This document shows positions 63,924 through 64,000 of a stretch of DNA of 64,000 nucleotides, piece by piece. Under the pieces are notes generated by a model that ran no database searches, was not told where the DNA came from, and saw nothing but the letters and a program-made list of their open reading frames with translations. A program made the translations under genes and the position numbers. Numbering within the stretch: the stretch's first letter is position 1; each line of letters starts with the position of its first letter. Source of the stretch: Moorella sp. Hama-1. Its GTDB lineage: Bacteria; Bacillota; DSM-521; Neomoorellales; Neomoorellaceae. The stretch covers positions 62,001 to 126,000 of the forward strand of contig NZ_AP024620.1 in NCBI RefSeq assembly GCF_023734095.1, written 5' to 3'.

Positions 63924-64000
63924 GTGCAGCGCGGTGCTGGTACCATGACTGCGACCAGGCGGAAGCAACTCTACCGGGAATACCTGGGCCATTATCTAAC
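63924..64000 (+). CDS. 5' end of an unidentified gene
   Basis: Open frame from GTG 63924 (MQRGAGTMTATRRKQLYREY...) to the window edge; ATG 63945 is in the same frame. AGGGAGTGGGACTACCG precedes the GTG. Only about 25 residues are visible, basic in character, and no family can be named. The Pho-box-like array upstream suggests phosphate control. Confidence 0.5.
   Translation, partial: MQRGAGTMTATRRKQLYREYLGHYL

Overview
The window looks like a chromosomal segment of a thermophilic, GC-rich, spore-forming acetogenic Firmicute of the Moorella type. The sporulation genes (yabG, spoVT, yabP/yabQ, spoIIE, SpoIID-like, cortex hydrolases) place it among the endospore formers. A formate-tetrahydrofolate ligase very close to the Moorella protein as I remember it, a single-chain pyruvate:ferredoxin oxidoreductase, a FixABCX electron-transfer complex and a tungstate transporter fit an acetogen. 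Identification is from sequence memory only; no search was run.

The backbone is the conserved region near the origin known from Bacillus subtilis: (metG end)-tatD-yabE-ksgA-...-yabG-veg-ispE-...-glmU-prs-ctc-pth-mfd-spoVT-yabN/mazG-hbs-like-yabO-yabP-yabQ-divIC-yabR-...-tRNA-Met-tRNA-Glu-spoIIE-tilS-ftsH. Several B. subtilis members of this block (rnmV, sspF, purR-yabJ-spoVG, fin, spoVB-like yabM, hprT) are not seen here. Lineage-specific cassettes sit in the gaps.

Layout: 1-4.7 kb tatD, two tandem G5/3D-domain proteins, rsmA, a ykuK-type RNase H-like protein. 4.9-6.8 kb (minus) a LysM cell-wall hydrolase and a glycosyltransferase. 6.9-8.3 kb yabG and veg. 8.4-12.1 kb fixABCX. 12.2-13.7 kb a ferritin-like protein and a GH18-type hydrolase. 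13.8-17.3 kb (minus) PFOR. 17.6-18.9 kb (minus) a lipoprotein. 19.1-22.4 kb a ModE-like regulator and tupABC. 22.4-26.1 kb a PhoP-type response regulator, comFB-like gene, ispE, a GntR regulator and a nucleotidyltransferase. 26.6-31.5 kb glmU, prs, PRC-barrel protein, ctc, pth and a small PrsW-like protein. 31.7-42.2 kb mfd, mscS, spoVT, mazG, HU, rqcP, SpoIID-like, yabP, yabQ, an HTH protein, divIC, yabR. 42.2-49.1 kb ppx/gppA, ubiX-ubiD-ubiA, a THI5/NMT1-like ABC importer and an LpdD-like protein. 49.2-50.7 kb an L,D-transpeptidase and a YdcZ-type membrane protein. 50.8-54.6 kb two tRNAs, spoIIE and tilS. 54.6-56.1 kb a complete insertion sequence with a 19-bp target duplication. 56.1-64 kb ftsH, ndk, niaR, a hypothetical gene, fhs, long folP, a PAP2 phosphatase and the start of a further gene preceded by a Pho-box-like array.

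The most unusual feature is a modular family of non-coding repeats. Type A has nested stems and a CT-rich tract; type B is a large imperfect palindrome; they share head and tail modules. Six A copies and one full B copy all lie in the same orientation as, and just upstream of, plus-strand genes. The Shine-Dalgarno sequence of the next gene (yabE-like, yabG, GntR regulator, glmU, folP) is the end of the repeat. A further fragment in the opposite orientation supplies the ribosome-binding site of an ABC permease. Other points are probable CTG start codons for etfA and the response regulator, inverted DnaA-box-like sites upstream of the divIC region, and a ubiX/ubiD/ubiA/ABC/LpdD-like cluster.
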